Shown one piece after another: positions 29,107 to 40,744 of a stretch of DNA of 64,000 nucleotides. The DNA comes from Anastrepha obliqua (Eukaryota > Arthropoda > Insecta > Diptera > Tephritidae): NCBI RefSeq assembly GCF_027943255.1, contig NC_072897.1, forward strand, positions 17,360,044 to 17,424,043. Reading direction: 5' to 3'. The translations under genes and the position numbers were made by a program. The notes beneath the pieces are model-generated. The model was not told where the DNA came from, searched no databases, and saw only the letters and a list, made by a program, of their open reading frames with translations. Positions within the stretch are counted from its first letter, which is position 1. Each line of letters starts with the position of its first letter.

Positions 29107-31620
29107 TCCTTACAAATGGAGGGTCTCCAAAAAAGGTCTTTTTCGGATCACAGCTTTATCCTCTACGATCTAGACCTTAAGATAAATCCACCCTTACCGT
29201 ATCGAAATCCATTTACAACCCACTGGAATATATTCAAAAATGTACTATCATAAATAATAGGATAGGAGGGATTTGGTTCCACTAAATCACTCTCAGGGAA
29301 GATCTTGAGAGTAGGGTTATATCATTGGAGAAGATATTTAGTAAGGTCTAAAAAACATCGTGTACTATAAAATATAGCAAAAAAACTCATCCTAATAGTT
29401 AGAGCAGTGAGCTCTTGAAATTACAGAGAATCAAGATCAACTTCTAACCTCATCTACTAAACAGGAAATTGGGAATTGTGCAGAGAAAGTCGGAGACATT
29501 ACAAGAAGGCAATTAGGGACGCCAAGGAAGGTAGCTGGAGGGAGTTGGGCTCATCTATCGAATCTTCCAGGGCCAATTTCGGGCCAAGAAACCAGATGGT
29601 ACTTGAACTGCTACTACAGAAAAACCTCTAGAACTTCTGTTAAACACTCATTTTCCGGGATGCAGCGCCCACAAAAGTAGGAGCGGAAGTATTAGACGGG
29701 TCAATATGATCCACAACATCTTCCAGATGTAATAATTACAAACGGAGGAAGTTGCATGGGCAAACCATTCCTTTTCATGTTTTAAATCTCTTTTCAAATA
29801 TGTTACAGGAAAGCCTAGACTGTATCCTTCTATGGATGGTGAAAATTTTTTAAGCGCTTTTAAACTTAGGCAAAATTCCGGCGGCCGCCGTAGCCGAATA
29901 GGTTCGTGCGTGACTACCATTCGGAATCCACAGAGAGAATTCCACACAAGAATCCTCTATCGGTGAAACACCAAAATTAAGAAAAACATTTTTCTAATAG
30001 CGGTCGCGCCTCGGCAGGCAATGGCAAACCTCCGAGAGTATTTCTGCCATAAAAAAGCTCCTCATAAAAATATCTGCCGTTCAGAGTCGGCTTGAAACGG
30101 TAGGTCCCTCCATTTGTGGAACAACATCAACACGCACACCACAAATAGGCGGAGGAGTTCGGCCAGACACCAAAAATGGGTGTACGCGCCAATTATATAT
30201 ATTATATATATGTATACAATATTCCAGTGAGTTGGAAACTAGTTAAGGTCGGCTTTATATGAAAAGTCGATAGGAGGGGAAATGAATCAGCGAAGGATTT
30301 TATACCAATCAGTCTTTCGTCCTTCTTATTAAGAACTTTTGAAAGGTATTATCGCTACTTCTTTGGTTATGTGATAAACTTTGATTAAACGTGATAAAGC
30401 TACAAGATGTGGCTTAAGCTTGAACACACGCAAGACAGAACTCATGCCCTTTACCACTAGATACAAGGTACCAAATCTTACCCTACTACTTGTTAATGGA
30501 AAAACTCGTTCCATGGTACACCGCGAATAGTACTTACGGGTAATCGTGGACTACAAACTACGGTAGTTTAGTGAAAACCTTTAGGAAAAGATCAAAATGT
30601 CAGATTACTGGGCGGAATATAAAGATCAGCCTGTGCAATAAGATCATGTTCAAGAGAGCCTCTTAATGCACTGGCACATGTTATTCCGATTAATCTGCAT
30701 ATGGATGGAAGATGCAAGATGGCAGCAATAAGTGCACTTTGGTCAAATGAAGTGAGTCGCTGAAGGGAAAAAACTTATAGTCATGCTAGTCTAAAATTAC
30801 GACAAACTCAGTTCCCCTCGGGGAAGACAGATAACATCATCCCAACGGTGACATTCAATAGGAATTTTGTCACTCTCCTTCTTTCTCGGGAGGAATGGAA
30901 TAAGGGAGTTTTACTAAACAACTGCGACTTTACAGTCTACACTGATGGTTCCGAAATCTATTGTGGTATTGGAGTAGGTATACTTACATTTTTATAGATC
31001 TAGATTTCAAATATCGGGGCGTCTTCCTAATACTTATAGTGTATTTCAGGCAGAAGTATTGGTAATAGGGGAAGCTTGTAGGCTTTTAATCGCAGACTTC
31101 TTTTTGGAGGGCAATATATCTAGGCCCTCAATTCGGCTACAACAACCTCTAACTAGTCACAAAATGCATAAATAGCCTTACCACCTTGAGCGGAAACCAT
31201 AACACCTTAATCTGAGTACCAGGAGATCGGAACATTGTAAGAAATGAAAAAAACAGACGAACTGGCCATGGGTAACATTCTTGCACACAGTATTCAATAC
31301 CTACAAACCGCGGATTGTAGATGGTAGGAGCAGAGTCAATATAACGTTCTGGCCCACCTACAATCTCAAGCAAACGTCAACATTGATAAATAAGAAGCGA
31401 AGGAATGCCTGCATACTCACGGCAGAGATAACTGGCTTTTGGCCCAAATAAAACTATCTTCCACGTCCTCTGTGAATGCCCTGCACTATAAAAGGCGGGG
31501 TTGTTAACCCTTGGCTGGTAAAGACACAAACAATCTTATAAGGTTTCTCAAGCGCACAGACTGGACATAGTCGTGTAGAAATAACCTCTATAACAAGCTA
31601 TTAAATTTGTATTTGGAAAT
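29107..31620 (+). mobile_element. LINE C (RNase H group), heavily decayed, hosting a SINE
   Basis: Plus-strand traces in order: SDHSFILYDLDLKINPPL (endonuclease end), RRHYKKAIRDAKEGSWREL (linker), LLNTHFPG-like and ALLNLGKIP just before a SINE. RT traces resume after the SINE (VSWKLVKVGFI-like, DFIPISLSSFLLRTFER). Then TDGSE (RNase H, about 30945) and SNA-type remnants to about 31570. It is related to LINEs A, B, E and the piece at 63655. Too many stops for a coding call. Confidence 0.72.
29881..30217 (+). mobile_element. tRNA-derived SINE, copy 1
   Basis: A 337-bp SINE with the tRNA-like head GCCGCCGTAGCCGAATAGG, the conserved body (GGCAGGCAATGGCAAACCTC, TCTGCCATAAAAAAGCTCC, CGGAGGAGTTCGGCC) and a TA-rich tail. 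It lies inside LINE C between AAAATTCCG and AATATTCCAG, an imperfect TSD. The B box is damaged compared with copy 3. Confidence 0.9.
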
Positions 31621-31654
31621 AATTTCCGTAACAGTTTGCTTATGTTCAAAGTAT

Positions 31655-31920
31655 TGTTACGAATTTGTTATGTTTTAGTTTAAAAGTCACAAATTAATGG
31701 CAACAAACTTGCTTGCTTTATTGAACCACTTTATTGCTTTACTATTCGTGTACATGCTCATCGGCTTAACTTAAGACACAATACCCTATTCGCGTACACT
31801 TCTGTTTATATACATGTACTTAATAGCTATCGTAATTTCTAGTAATCTCGTATCTTTTGACGACCTCTGTCTCGCTTTGTTCAGTCTTCTTTGCCACGAG
31901 TGCCCGTCGGTTCGCGAACA
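31655..31920 (-). repeat. Gypsy LTR (3' LTR of the minus-strand element)
   Basis: On the minus strand the stretch begins TGTTCGCGAACCGAC and ends AACAAATTCGTAACA. It contains TATATAAACAGAAG (about 31805-31818) as a promoter candidate and two AATAAA signals. It directly follows the integrase C-terminus, as a 3' LTR should. The LTR boundaries are inferred. Confidence 0.65.
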
Positions 31921-31947
31921 TTTGCGTTTTGCTATACTGATCTTCGT

Positions 31948-32260
31948 TTAAGGCTGATCATCTCGATTATACACCAAATTCTTCGATTCAAATGGAGTTA
32001 ACCTTTCCAGATGAACTACTTTGATTTTTTCCTGTCCAGTTTTGCACTGCTGTATACGATACACTACATCATTCGATCTTTTAATTACCTTGTGTGGACC
32101 TTCTGAGCATGCTTGTAGTTTTTGAGAAGCTCTTTTCTTTCTTCGTGGATTATAAAGAAGTACTAAAAGGTTAGACCTGTCCTTCCTCTTGTTAGTCATT
32201 AGCTGGGTATGTTGCCTGACATAACGGTGTGACTCATCCACATTACTCTGCAGTGTTTTC
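31948..32260 (-). pseudogene. Gypsy integrase, C-terminal domain
   Basis: The frame includes LLVLLYNPRRKKRASQKLQA, SEGPHKVIKRSNDVVYRIQQ and KVVHLERLTPFE, which matches the GPF/Y-like C-terminal domain of insect Gypsy integrases (family form WEGPYKVI...VYRIQ...KVVHxDRLxPY). This domain contacts DNA during integration. Only the last about 95 residues are open. The N-terminal part is missing; RT remnants follow at 32300. Confidence 0.88.
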
Positions 32261-32299
32261 TATACCCAGATAACCTCCACCTGGTCCATTAAAGAATTC

Positions 32300-32720
32300 C
32301 TCTAATACGAATGTGAACAAAACTATGGTAAAACGTCGGTCGTCACCAATCTTTTACTGCCTTTACTTCCTCTTCGTCTGTCTTGACGTTTTCGGTTGTA
32401 ATCATAGGTCCAAGACATAAGACTTCTGTTTTAAACAAGGCACACTTTTTCCAACCCAATCGTAATCCAGTGGAGGCAATGCGCTGGGAGACTTCTTTAA
32501 AGTCTTTCAGATGCTCGTTAAATTTTTACCCATATTGGTGATGACATCCAGTTATACAAAATACGTTTTCCAGTGTAGTTCCGTTAGCACAGGCTCCATC
32601 AGGCGTTCACAAGTTGCTGGTGTGTTGCTTAATCCGGAATCCGGAATAATGGAATCACAGAAAACTGCCACAACCCATCTCCTATGCTGAAGGCAGCCTT
32701 TTCACGATCGTAAGTCTCAG
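32300..32720 (-). pseudogene. Gypsy reverse transcriptase remnant
   Basis: The minus strand shows REKAAFSIGDGLWQFSVIP followed, in other frames, by a LERLMEPVLTELHWKT-like block, HLKDFKEVSQRIASTGLRL and KKCALFKTEVLCLG, the usual order of Gypsy RT blocks. The YLDD centre is destroyed. It joins directly to the integrase end at 32260, so most of RNase H and integrase has been lost by deletion. Confidence 0.78.
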
Positions 32721-32721
32721 T

Positions 32722-32852
32722 TTCGGAATTCAGAGAGAACGTAGGTTCAAATCTCGGTGAAACACCAAAATGTGGCAAATTTGTCAGGGAATGGCAAACC
32801 TCCGAGTGTATTTCTGCCATAAAATAGCTCCTCATCAAAAATGTCTGTTCTC
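32722..32852 (+). mobile_element. SINE, copy 2, fragment
   Basis: A 131-bp piece of the SINE: GGAATTCAGAGAGAACGTAG, GGTTCAAATCTCGGTGAAAC (B box) and the CAAACCTCCGAGTGTATTTC body. The A-box head and the 3' part from the CCGTTCGGAGTCGG block on are missing. It lies between Gypsy remnants. Confidence 0.85.
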
Positions 32853-33079
32853 CGTCTTCTCAGCAGATTCTAAGCTTTATCCCATATAACTAACTGCTGA
32901 TCGACCATTTACAGTTCCCTTAGCCGTTAAGTTGTTGATTTTGTAGGAACCAGTACTCGCCCCTTAGAGCTGGTTTGCTTAAGTTTAATGGCTTCTAGGT
33001 ATCGAGAGCGCCATTGTCAGTTTCAATGCTTCACTTCCTTCCACCTGAGTTCGTTTTCGGTTGGCGCCTACAATTATAA
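32853..33079. other. Unassigned stretch, perhaps Gypsy remnant
   Basis: I see no convincing coding frame. Minus-strand traces such as GRVLVPTKSTT would fit the gag-protease region of a Gypsy element by position, but the match is weak. Confidence 0.25.
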
Positions 33080-33850
33080 GAAGTGCATAATAGAGGGGGG
33101 CTCAGTAAGTTCAAACTTTTTTTTTCCAACATTGTCGCCATTTGGAAAGATACTTTTCTCCAACCATTTTTTAAGGATTTGTCGAACTCTCCCAAATACG
33201 CCTCTTTCTCGGCGATGACTTCCTCGCTTTAAGTAAGGTTTTTTCCCCGCAAGTCATTTCTTTATATTAGGTCCGAGAACTGCTTTTTTTTTTAATTTAT
33301 GAGGATGACACCGTTTGTATCGCGAAAAGTCGTAGCGATGACCTTTCTGGCCGACGGGACTTTCTTCGTCTTCTTGAGAGCAGATTCTTCGGGAGATTTG
33401 ATTGTTGCTTAGTTTCTGGTGTGTAATGCTGAATTCACGGTTGGTTGTCCACCATGAGAAAACGCGGCAACCATCGGGTCGACAATTTTTTCATCGCCAA
33501 TTTATTATGTAAAATATTATTTGCCATTCCGGTCAACACATCTATGACCTCTGTTAGGTACTTCGCGCACTTTCGTTCGTCGATCAGCGTGAATCATGTC
33601 GTGTGCATTTTTAATGATATCCTCGGTAACCATCAAAAACGGATGTTCGCCAACGTTTAAATTCGTTGAACCAATGACCTGTGGACATATACGGCGAAGA
33701 GTCTCCATAGACAGCAACTAACTTTGCTTTAATCTCCTCGCATTTTTTCCCATCCAAAAACAAAAAGCGAATTACTGAACGATACTGCTCTTTTTACATC
33801 TTAAGAAAATCACGAAACACGTTTTACTCGAATAGTTGCCAGATCCAAAC
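33080..33850 (-). pseudogene. Mariner transposase (second mariner family), decayed
   Basis: Minus strand from the right: GEHPFLMVTEDIIKNAHDMI, DRRTKVREVPNRG (N-terminal HTH region), KNCRPDGCRVFSWWTTN-like residues (family form KLSARWVPRLLT), then ALKKTKKVPSARKVIAT with RDTNGVILIN, and the end EAYLGEFDKSLKNGWRKVSF near 33080-33200. This is a mariner of the type with SARWVPRLLT and a C-terminal WRKC region. The catalytic centre is deleted. The end near 33080 (AGAGGGGGGCTCAGTAAG) resembles the end at 53446. Confidence 0.75.
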
Positions 33851-33976
33851 TAACCTATCAATCCGTCTGAAATTTGTTTTACGGTCGTTTGGTAATTGTT
33901 GTCAATGATTGTGAGATAGTGACTCTATAATATAGACTAAACTAGCTTTCGTAACATGATATAATATTTTACCACA

Positions 33977-34420
33977 ATGCCTTGCGTCTGTGGGCAAACA
34001 GTTGAGCGAACGTATTCTATAGTGCAGTGTTTTAAGTGAGGTTCTCATTTAGATTGCGTTAAGATTTTGCCCAGTGATGCTGAATTTTTTGCTGAACTCT
34101 GACAAACCATTTTTTGTTCTTCTTATGACGCTATCTGACGCAAATCTATTCGCTCACCTCCTCCTCCAATGGTATTAGATGAGACGGCCAATGCTGCTCT
34201 TAGAGCCGATAATTCGCATATGTATGAAGTGATCAATGCACGGCATGAGGATAAAGAGCGCATAATAAGCAAAACTGAGTATCTTCAGTTGAAAATTCAC
34301 TCGCTGCCGAGAAAGCTTCGTATTGATGAGTTGTCCTCGGTAATTATTCTTCTTATTGCGGAAGTTAATTGTTTGCGAGAAAATGATGTAAAAAACGGTT
34401 ATTGCACATGTGTGAACTAG
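33977..34420 (+). pseudogene. LINE D ORF1 with PHD-like zinc finger
   Basis: MPCVCGQTVERTYSIVQCFK then HLDCVKI reproduces the Cys/His spacing of the PHD-like finger found at the start of ORF1 in CR1-like LINEs, with CG of the usual FxCG lost to a stop. After stops near 34038 and 34098, a frame from 34169 encodes ALRADNSHMYEVINARHEDK and LRIDELSSVIILLIAEVN, a coiled-coil-like stretch. The protein would bind RNA. Confidence 0.6.
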
Positions 34421-34984
34421 AGCCTAATGTAGAGAGGCAGATGTTGCTGGTCCTGCTTTTACTGCGATTAACTTCTTCTGCCTCTGCAGTTAATGCAAGA
34501 GGCTATCTTACTCTTGCTGATGGTGCTGCCGTCACCATTCCGACTTCGTAATCTGCTCTGTTCCTATCTCTAGCACTAGCGCTATTGCTAAGAGCTCCGC
34601 CGTTTTTTTTTTCTTCCGCTGCCGATCAATCACATACCAACGCACAGTGGGATACTGTGGTTAATAAAAAGCCAAAAAAGAGAAAAAAGGCCTAAACTGT
34701 GGTTCGCGTGAACAAATATAATGAACTGGAAGTAATTGCTACGAAAAAATGGATACACTTCACTTCATTGAAATCTTCAAACTTCCTATACTGCCAAAAA
34801 TTCGAACATATAATAATACCAGATATCCTGCTTCAAACTTGTTAAAAGGATGTGTATATAAACTCTTTGAAAAGAACTAACTTTAAACTAGGAGTCAAGC
34901 CGTCTCTTTATGATGAAGTTATGAATCCTTTCAAAAGAAAACATATCGAAAATCGTAGACCAACTGCAATCTCTAAATCCTGCC

Positions 34985-35142
34985 CATCTTTTGATAAGTT
35001 AAAGATATTCTTTAAAAACATGGGTGGTATGCGTAATAAATACATATTTCGGAGCGCCCATATGGATTATGATGTGATAATTTTCGTTGAGACATGGAGG
35101 AACTCAAATTTGTACGACAATGAATATTTTGATTTACACTTA
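34985..35142 (+). pseudogene. LINE D endonuclease, N-terminal part
   Basis: LKIFFKNMGGMRNKYIFRSA, DYDVIIFVETWRNSNLYDNE and YFDLHL match the start of a CR1/Jockey-type endonuclease (family form QNVRGLRTK...ETWL). The glutamate of VETW is a catalytic residue and is present. It is cut by the Tc1 element at 35143. The upstream stretch 34850-34985 (VKPSLYDEVMNPFKR) is in the same frame. Confidence 0.82.
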
Positions 35143-35588
35143 CACGCACGGACAAAATTATTTACACAACCACTAATTTTTCATTCGATTAGCTGTATCT
35201 TGAGAAAAAATTATTGTAATTAAAAATGTTATTCTAGGAAAAATACACAAATTTACTGTTTATTTAAAACTAACATAAACTTAACAAAATTTTATTCTAT
35301 GAATGTAAAATTATCAAAAGCACAGAATTCTCCATATTTTAAGGGAAAAAATTATTCACACAATTCAATATCACAAATAAAATATTAAGTTGAATGCAAT
35401 TTTAATATTTAATAGGCATTCCTTTTTGCCTCATGATTTCGTTAAGTCTATTTGGGAGAGAGTTAACTATTTTTTTATCACATTTGGAATCAAATTTCGG
35501 CATTTCTCTTGATGTACCTAATTTAGTTGGGTTTTGACGTGATAGCGTCTTATAATTCGATTTAGCCGGCTGAACGCACGAAAAAATG

Positions 35589-35683
35589 CGTCGTCATCTT
35601 GCTCAATCGTCGTTATCTTGCTCATTCGTCGTTATCTTGTTCAATCGTCGTTACCTTGCTCATGCGTCGTTACCTTGCTTGAA
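35589..35683 (+). repeat. 19-bp minisatellite, five units
   Basis: The unit CGTCGTTATCTTGCTCATT repeats five times at 35589, 35608, 35627, 35646 and 35665 with a few substitutions. It lies inside the Tc1 element, in a GC-richer stretch (about 35530-35770) that does not look like transposase and may be a further small insertion. Confidence 0.9.
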
Positions 35684-35999
35684 CTGCAAGCGAGAGCGCG
35701 GAACGAACGACAAAGAGCACCATCGTCCCCCGCGTTCGGCAACGTTAGACATCTGGCTCTCTCCTACTTGAGTGAGCATATATGTATATGTATGTTTATG
35801 CGCATTTGTATATAAATTCACATATATGTATTTGCATATGCCTTCTTCCTATGTGCATGGTAATGAACCATTTCTCTGTTGAGAATAGGACGATGGTAGA
35901 AAAAGTAGGAAATGAAAAGTGGTGTTTCGAGTATAATGTGTCTTGAAAAAGGCAAATCGATGATGTTGCCTCTTAGTGTTGTTAACTTATTAACGTCTG

Positions 36000-36803
36000 A
36001 TGCACAATAGAAATTGAACATATCTTTCATGAATTTGATAAATGTTTCGTCATTTTTCACGTTTGTGTAAATGTAACTTAACCTTTTCCATTGCTATTCC
36101 ATTTACCTCCTTCTCTATATCCATACAAAATATCTATCAAACAAATAAAATTAAAATTTTGTTTTGAAAATTGCAACCATTACATTAGTATTTTCTTATG
36201 ACGTTGTCACGTTAAACTATCGTCAGTAAACCAACTTTACAGACAACCTCTTTACCTCTACCGAGTTCATTCCACAAATGTTCGATGGGATTCAAGTCTG
36301 GAAACTGTCGTGGTGCTGGAAGAATGTGAAGCACATGATGTATTGTCCTGCTACACCACTGTACTTACTGTATTGCTTTTATCAAATTCGGTATTGGGTT
36401 TTCTTCAGACTCGAATCCTTCCATCCGATTGAAAAATGTTGAACTCACTCTCGTCGATAAAAATGACGTTGCTCCAGAAATCAACTGGCTTATTTTTATA
36501 TTCCTTTGCGAACTCTATCCTCTTATTTTTATTGACTTCGCTGGTAAGTGGTTTCCTTCGAGCCATTCGTGAGCTATACCCGGCACGTTTCACGGTCCTG
36601 CGAATTGTTTTCGGATGGACTTCTTTTTTAATCTCTTTAAGAACTTATGGCTACCTCTTGCGTTGATGTAATTTTTGGCTATAAATAGTAAAACGACTTC
36701 AGTTCACCGTTTGACCGATATCTGCTCATAATTTGCCCTCCTTATGCATATGCAAAATTATTTTTCTTTCAGTTTCAGTTGTGTCTGCTTGTTTTCGACC
36801 CAT
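36000..36803 (-). pseudogene. Tc1-like transposase, internally deleted
   Basis: It starts MGRKQADTTETERKIILHMH at 36803 (HTH region), with a TGA soon after (EGKL*). Later pieces: KRAGYSSRMARRKPLTSEVN, EFAKEYKNKPVDFWSNVIFI, DESEFNIFQSDGRIRV (first catalytic D in IDESEFN). After a deletion, in other frames, come VLHILPAPRQFPDLNPIEHL and WNELGR, with the third catalytic residue region. The second aspartate block is missing. It cannot be active. Confidence 0.85.
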
Positions 36804-37134
36804 GATGTATTAATAACGCGAAAACAAGACTTGAAATGATCAAATGAGTTGAGTTTCGAATGATCATATTCCTTGCCTTGTTAGAAAAATTAAATTTAAA
36901 ATTCATACTTTGTGTGAAAAATTTGGTCCCTTTAAAATATGAGGAATCGTATGATTTTTGGTAATATTTCATTTATGAAGTAAAGTTTTGTTAAGTTTAT
37001 GTTAGTTTTAAATAAACAATATGCTTGTGTATTTTTCTTAGAATAAAATTTTTAATTACATCAATTATTTTCCAGGATACAGCTCCTTGAATCCAAAATT
37101 CGTTGTGGTGTTAATAATTTTGAACGTGTGTGTA

Positions 37135-38575
37135 TATAAAGCCATTCGCAAGGTCCATGAATCTAAGAGAACAGGATGCTCTTTGGGTGGTGGCGTTCTA
37201 ATTGCAGTTCATCAGAGACTATCAGCAGCTCAAATTACGCTCAGCAACTGTGTATACACGTAAAAGGTTCAGCATGTTCTCTGTTCATATTAGCCTCTTA
37301 TTAGCCTGGTTGTAATTTTGATTTATATAAAGCGCATACGATAATAATGTATCTCTTGCACATAATGATCTAATGGATGATCATTTAAGTGTTTTTGGTG
37401 ACTTTAACCTTCCTAATGTTATGTGGTCAAATAGCTGAACTAGAAGTTCACCTCATTGATAATCTTTGCAGAATTAATTTAGTATAACTATTGTGCTTTG
37501 CAAACAAACTTAACAGACTTCTTGTTGCAGGAAAAAGCACCAATGGCTCAAAGAACGAGGCTTCCGAAATTATAACAAACAACACTTTAAGTTCACTGGA
37601 TTTTATTTCTTGTTAAAGAAAGTGTTTTATAAGTAATTATATAAATTTAAAATTTAAGAAATTAATAAAGTTTAACAAATTATATAAGTTGCGTTAAAAT
37701 GGGAATGAGGTTTTATATTTTCGTGCCTCGGACGCCTCTGAATTCCCGTAAGCAACTGGACTTTTAAAGCACGCTTCGGTCAATTCAAAGGTGTTTATAG
37801 TTTAGGCATAATTGCATTTTTTGGTAAAAATATTACAGAAGAAATTTTTAGTATGAAGCGATAATTCAAGTTTAGTACATAAGTATTTGAGTACAGTTTT
37901 TCTAATTAGTGCAAAAAACAAGTTTAATATGGAATTGTAATATTAATCTGTAACCCTTCTTCATCTTATTTATGTCAGCGAAAATATCAATAGTAGCATT
38001 TCGCAGTGACCGAGTTGAAAAAATCTCACTTAATTACTGATTTTTCCCGTTGGAATGGCATACTGTTAAATATTATTTGGGATGGTTTGTTCTCGGGTTC
38101 GAATGCCTCTGATTCTGATTCTTGTCCACATTTAAATCTCATGTTTTCGAAATTTGTCTGCAAAAGATTCCTTTAAGTCGCAAAAGGGCTTTTGAAATTT
38201 CTGTGGTACAACAACAAGCTAAAAAACCTGCAGAATAAGTTATTTAAAAAACCAAAAAAGCAAAGGATCAGTTGCCCTATAAAAATTATAAATTTCTTTG
38301 CAATAATTACCTTCTAAGTGTTGAAGAAAGTATTAAATCTAGCCCTAAAACTTTTTTGCACTACATCTAAGAAATCCTGTACTAGTATTCCATTATTTGG
38401 TTTAGTAGTACATCCGCTAATACGCCACTACATGCAGTCAATCTTTCTACAGAATTTGTCCTTACTTTGTTCAGAATGATAGTGATTCAGATTCTTATTT
38501 CATTCAAGATCGATCTTTAAATCTCGAACGATCTTTAAATCTAAAGCTCTGAATTTCAGATCGGTTGGAGGATAG
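37135..38575 (+). pseudogene. LINE D endonuclease rest and pre-RT linker
   Basis: YKAIRKVHESKRTGCSLGGG with VLIAVHQRLS and, further on, DDHLSVFGDFNLPNVMWSNS are endonuclease blocks (GDFNLP is catalytic). After an A+T-rich gap (37560-38000) a linker reads LKFLWYNNKLKNLQNKLFKK, YKFLCNNYLLSVEESIKSSP and KTFLHYI, the pattern before the RT in CR1/Jockey LINEs. It ends at the RTE copy near 38580. Confidence 0.75.
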
Positions 38576-38659
38576 TTAGTAGTTCGCTATTCCCTTGGGA
38601 GTTGTCAGGACGATTCTTCTGCTTATGGTTCAAGCAGCTCACAACTTCCGAGATAGGGT

Positions 38660-39802
38660 ATGGCTAGCTTCCGAAACACGCGTTCGGGAGTGAGCCAACG
38701 TAAGAAGGCGAAGCATTTCAGGATAGCTGGTTGTTCAACGGGTTTGGGACCCGCCACTCGCTCATTCGCGGCCACGCCCCGACGGAAGAGAAGGACGATG
38801 CGTCCAAAGATTCCTTCTATGAGCGCTTGGAACGTTCCTATGAGCGCTGACATAAAAACCGTGTTTGGCGACTTCAACGGTAGGGTGTGCAAGGAAGGAA
38901 TTCTTCGTCCCACAGTCGGAAAATTCAGCCTGCACAACGAAACATCCGGTAACGGGGAGAGGCTGATCGACTTATCCGGGGCCCGAAACATGGTACTCTG
39001 CAGTACCAAATTCCAGCATATGAAGATTCACCATTCCACCTGGCTGTCCTGATCGAAAAACAGGAAACCAGATGAATCATGTTGTGATAGATGGAAGACA
39101 TGCTTCTAGCGTATTAGATGTATGTACGATCCGAGAACCCAACAGCGGCTCGCATCATTACCTCGTTGCAGCCAAATTGCACACGCGCCTCTGTGCAGCA
39201 AAAAAAGTACATCTACCTAAGCAAAGAATGTTCAACATTGGAAAGCCACAATCACAACAGACAGCCAGAAGATTCACCATCCGATTCTCATTCCTGCTCT
39301 CAGAGAGTACTGCCCAATATTTTTCGTTTTTTACGTCCCACCGAGAGGAATGTCATGCTGTCGCAAAAAGAATGGATGCTGCCTATAGAGCCACGCTGCG
39401 AGCGGGCGCAATGCGATCCATGTGGGATCGCTACCAAGAGCTAAGAAAGGAGAGACCGAAATACTTGAGTGTGAGGAGCTTGAGATGCTGACCAATAGAA
39501 ACAACTCCGGAAAATTCCACCAGAAAGTTCGGCAGCTTACAGAAGGCTTTAAGACCGGGTCGTTTTCCTGTAAAAAATAAAGATGGCAATCTGGTGACTC
39601 ACATCTAGAGCATACTTAAATTATGGAGGGAACACTTCTCGAACCAGTTTAATAGTGATAGATACGCATGTCACTGCTAAGCTATTCAAACATGACGGCG
39701 AAGGGCTGGTAAGGTGCATGCATCAGCTTCTATGTAAAATATGGCCGGAAGGAAGCATGCCTGCTGATTGGAATTTAAGTGCGCACTGCCCAAACCATAA
39801 GA
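38660..39802 (+). pseudogene. RTE copy 2 endonuclease and linker
   Basis: An open frame (38660-39052) includes TVFGDFNGRVCKEGILRPTV, KFSLHNETSGNGERLIDLSG and STKFQHMKIHHSTWLS. The next frame (39072-39491) gives NHVVIDGRHASSVLDVCTIR and SHHYLVAAKL, then DRYQELRKERPKYLS. GDFN, SPDR-like and DHV motifs mark an apurinic-type endonuclease. A further piece at 39745-39802 (SMPADWNLSAHCPNHK) leads to the RT, where another LINE has inserted. Two stops break it. Confidence 0.85.
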
Positions 39803-39929
39803 GCCGGTTCTACTTACCGGAATGACTCGGGTTTTTCCCGACCAAGGGCTGCCGCCATAGTAACCTAGCCCTGTCTAGTGTACCGTATCCCAACCCCAAT
39901 CTTTCGTCACTGGGGCAATCCATTGAAGC

Positions 39930-40744
39930 ACGTTTGCTCCAAATACTTCTCTTTAGGGCTGGCGTCGAACCCAACCCTGGACCAGAAGTATTTGTCTGCT
40001 GCATCTGCCACAAACCTGCTCAGGCCTTAAGACTCATAGGGAGTGGTCCCAAAGGTATGTGACCACGTGTTGCTCCTGCCCTCAGGCGGCCCCTGCCTCA
40101 ACGGCGATACCACCCTCAGTGCCGGCACGTCAAACTGCCGCCACCAACTATACCTCAACGGTAAGGACCCCCACGCGCAACACAACTCCCTCACTGACCC
40201 ACAACCTTCCTGCTCCTATCCCAGTGCGGGGACAAACCTGCAGCTCTTGGTAGCCCGCACAGTCTGCTCCGTGTGTCAGACCGTAGTTCCTCGGCACTTG
40301 ACAACAGTCCAATGCAATTCTTACAGTGGCTGGTGCCACTTTCGGAGGTGCTCCGGCCTGCAGACCACCCGTGAGTGGACACGGGACTTCGATGCTCCCT
40401 GTTGCAGAGCTCTGCACCCGCTACCGAACCCTGTGGCGCGGCCACTCGTCAACGTCAGGCCACAACAATTTTTGCGGAACGCACAGCAGGACCAACGTAG
40501 ACAACGCAACGCGTCCCTGACCCCCCGAGTTAGGATTACACTCCCGCGAAGTTTCAAGCTATTACAACTGAACTGCAACGGACTCACGAACAAGCTTGAC
40601 GAAATTGTCGACTTCATGAGCCGGTATGGTATCAAAATAGCTGCGATCCAAGAGACAAAACTGTACGCCAGCTCCCCCCTGATTACCAGGGACGGCTACA
40701 ACGTTATAGAAAGGACCCCGAGCGAGACAACGGTGGTGACCTAG
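39930..40744 (+). pseudogene. LINE K N-terminal region and endonuclease start
   Basis: A cysteine-containing stretch (VCCICHKPAQALR near 39990 and CDHVLLLPSGGPC in another frame) is followed by a proline/threonine-rich linker. The open frame 40043-40744 ends with KLLQLNCNGLTNKLDEIVDF, GIKIAAIQETKL and NVIERTPSETT. NCNGL and QETKL are endonuclease motifs; the catalytic E is present. The frame shifts near 40735 and continues as IVHHTVQYRLIDEGT. Confidence 0.82.

Larger units (their letters stand above)
35143..37132 (-). mobile_element. Tc1-like transposon with long (about 165-bp) TIRs
   Basis: Left end CACGCACGGACAAAATTATT and right end (reverse complement) CACACACGTTCAAAATTATT are flanked by TA (35141-35142, 37133-37134). 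The inverted repeats continue inward for about 165 bp, e.g. TTTATTTAAAACTAACATAA on both sides. The transposase lies on the minus strand but is broken. Length is 1990 bp. It sits inside the endonuclease of LINE D. TIRs of this length are known in Minos and Paris-like Tc1 elements. Confidence 0.92.
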
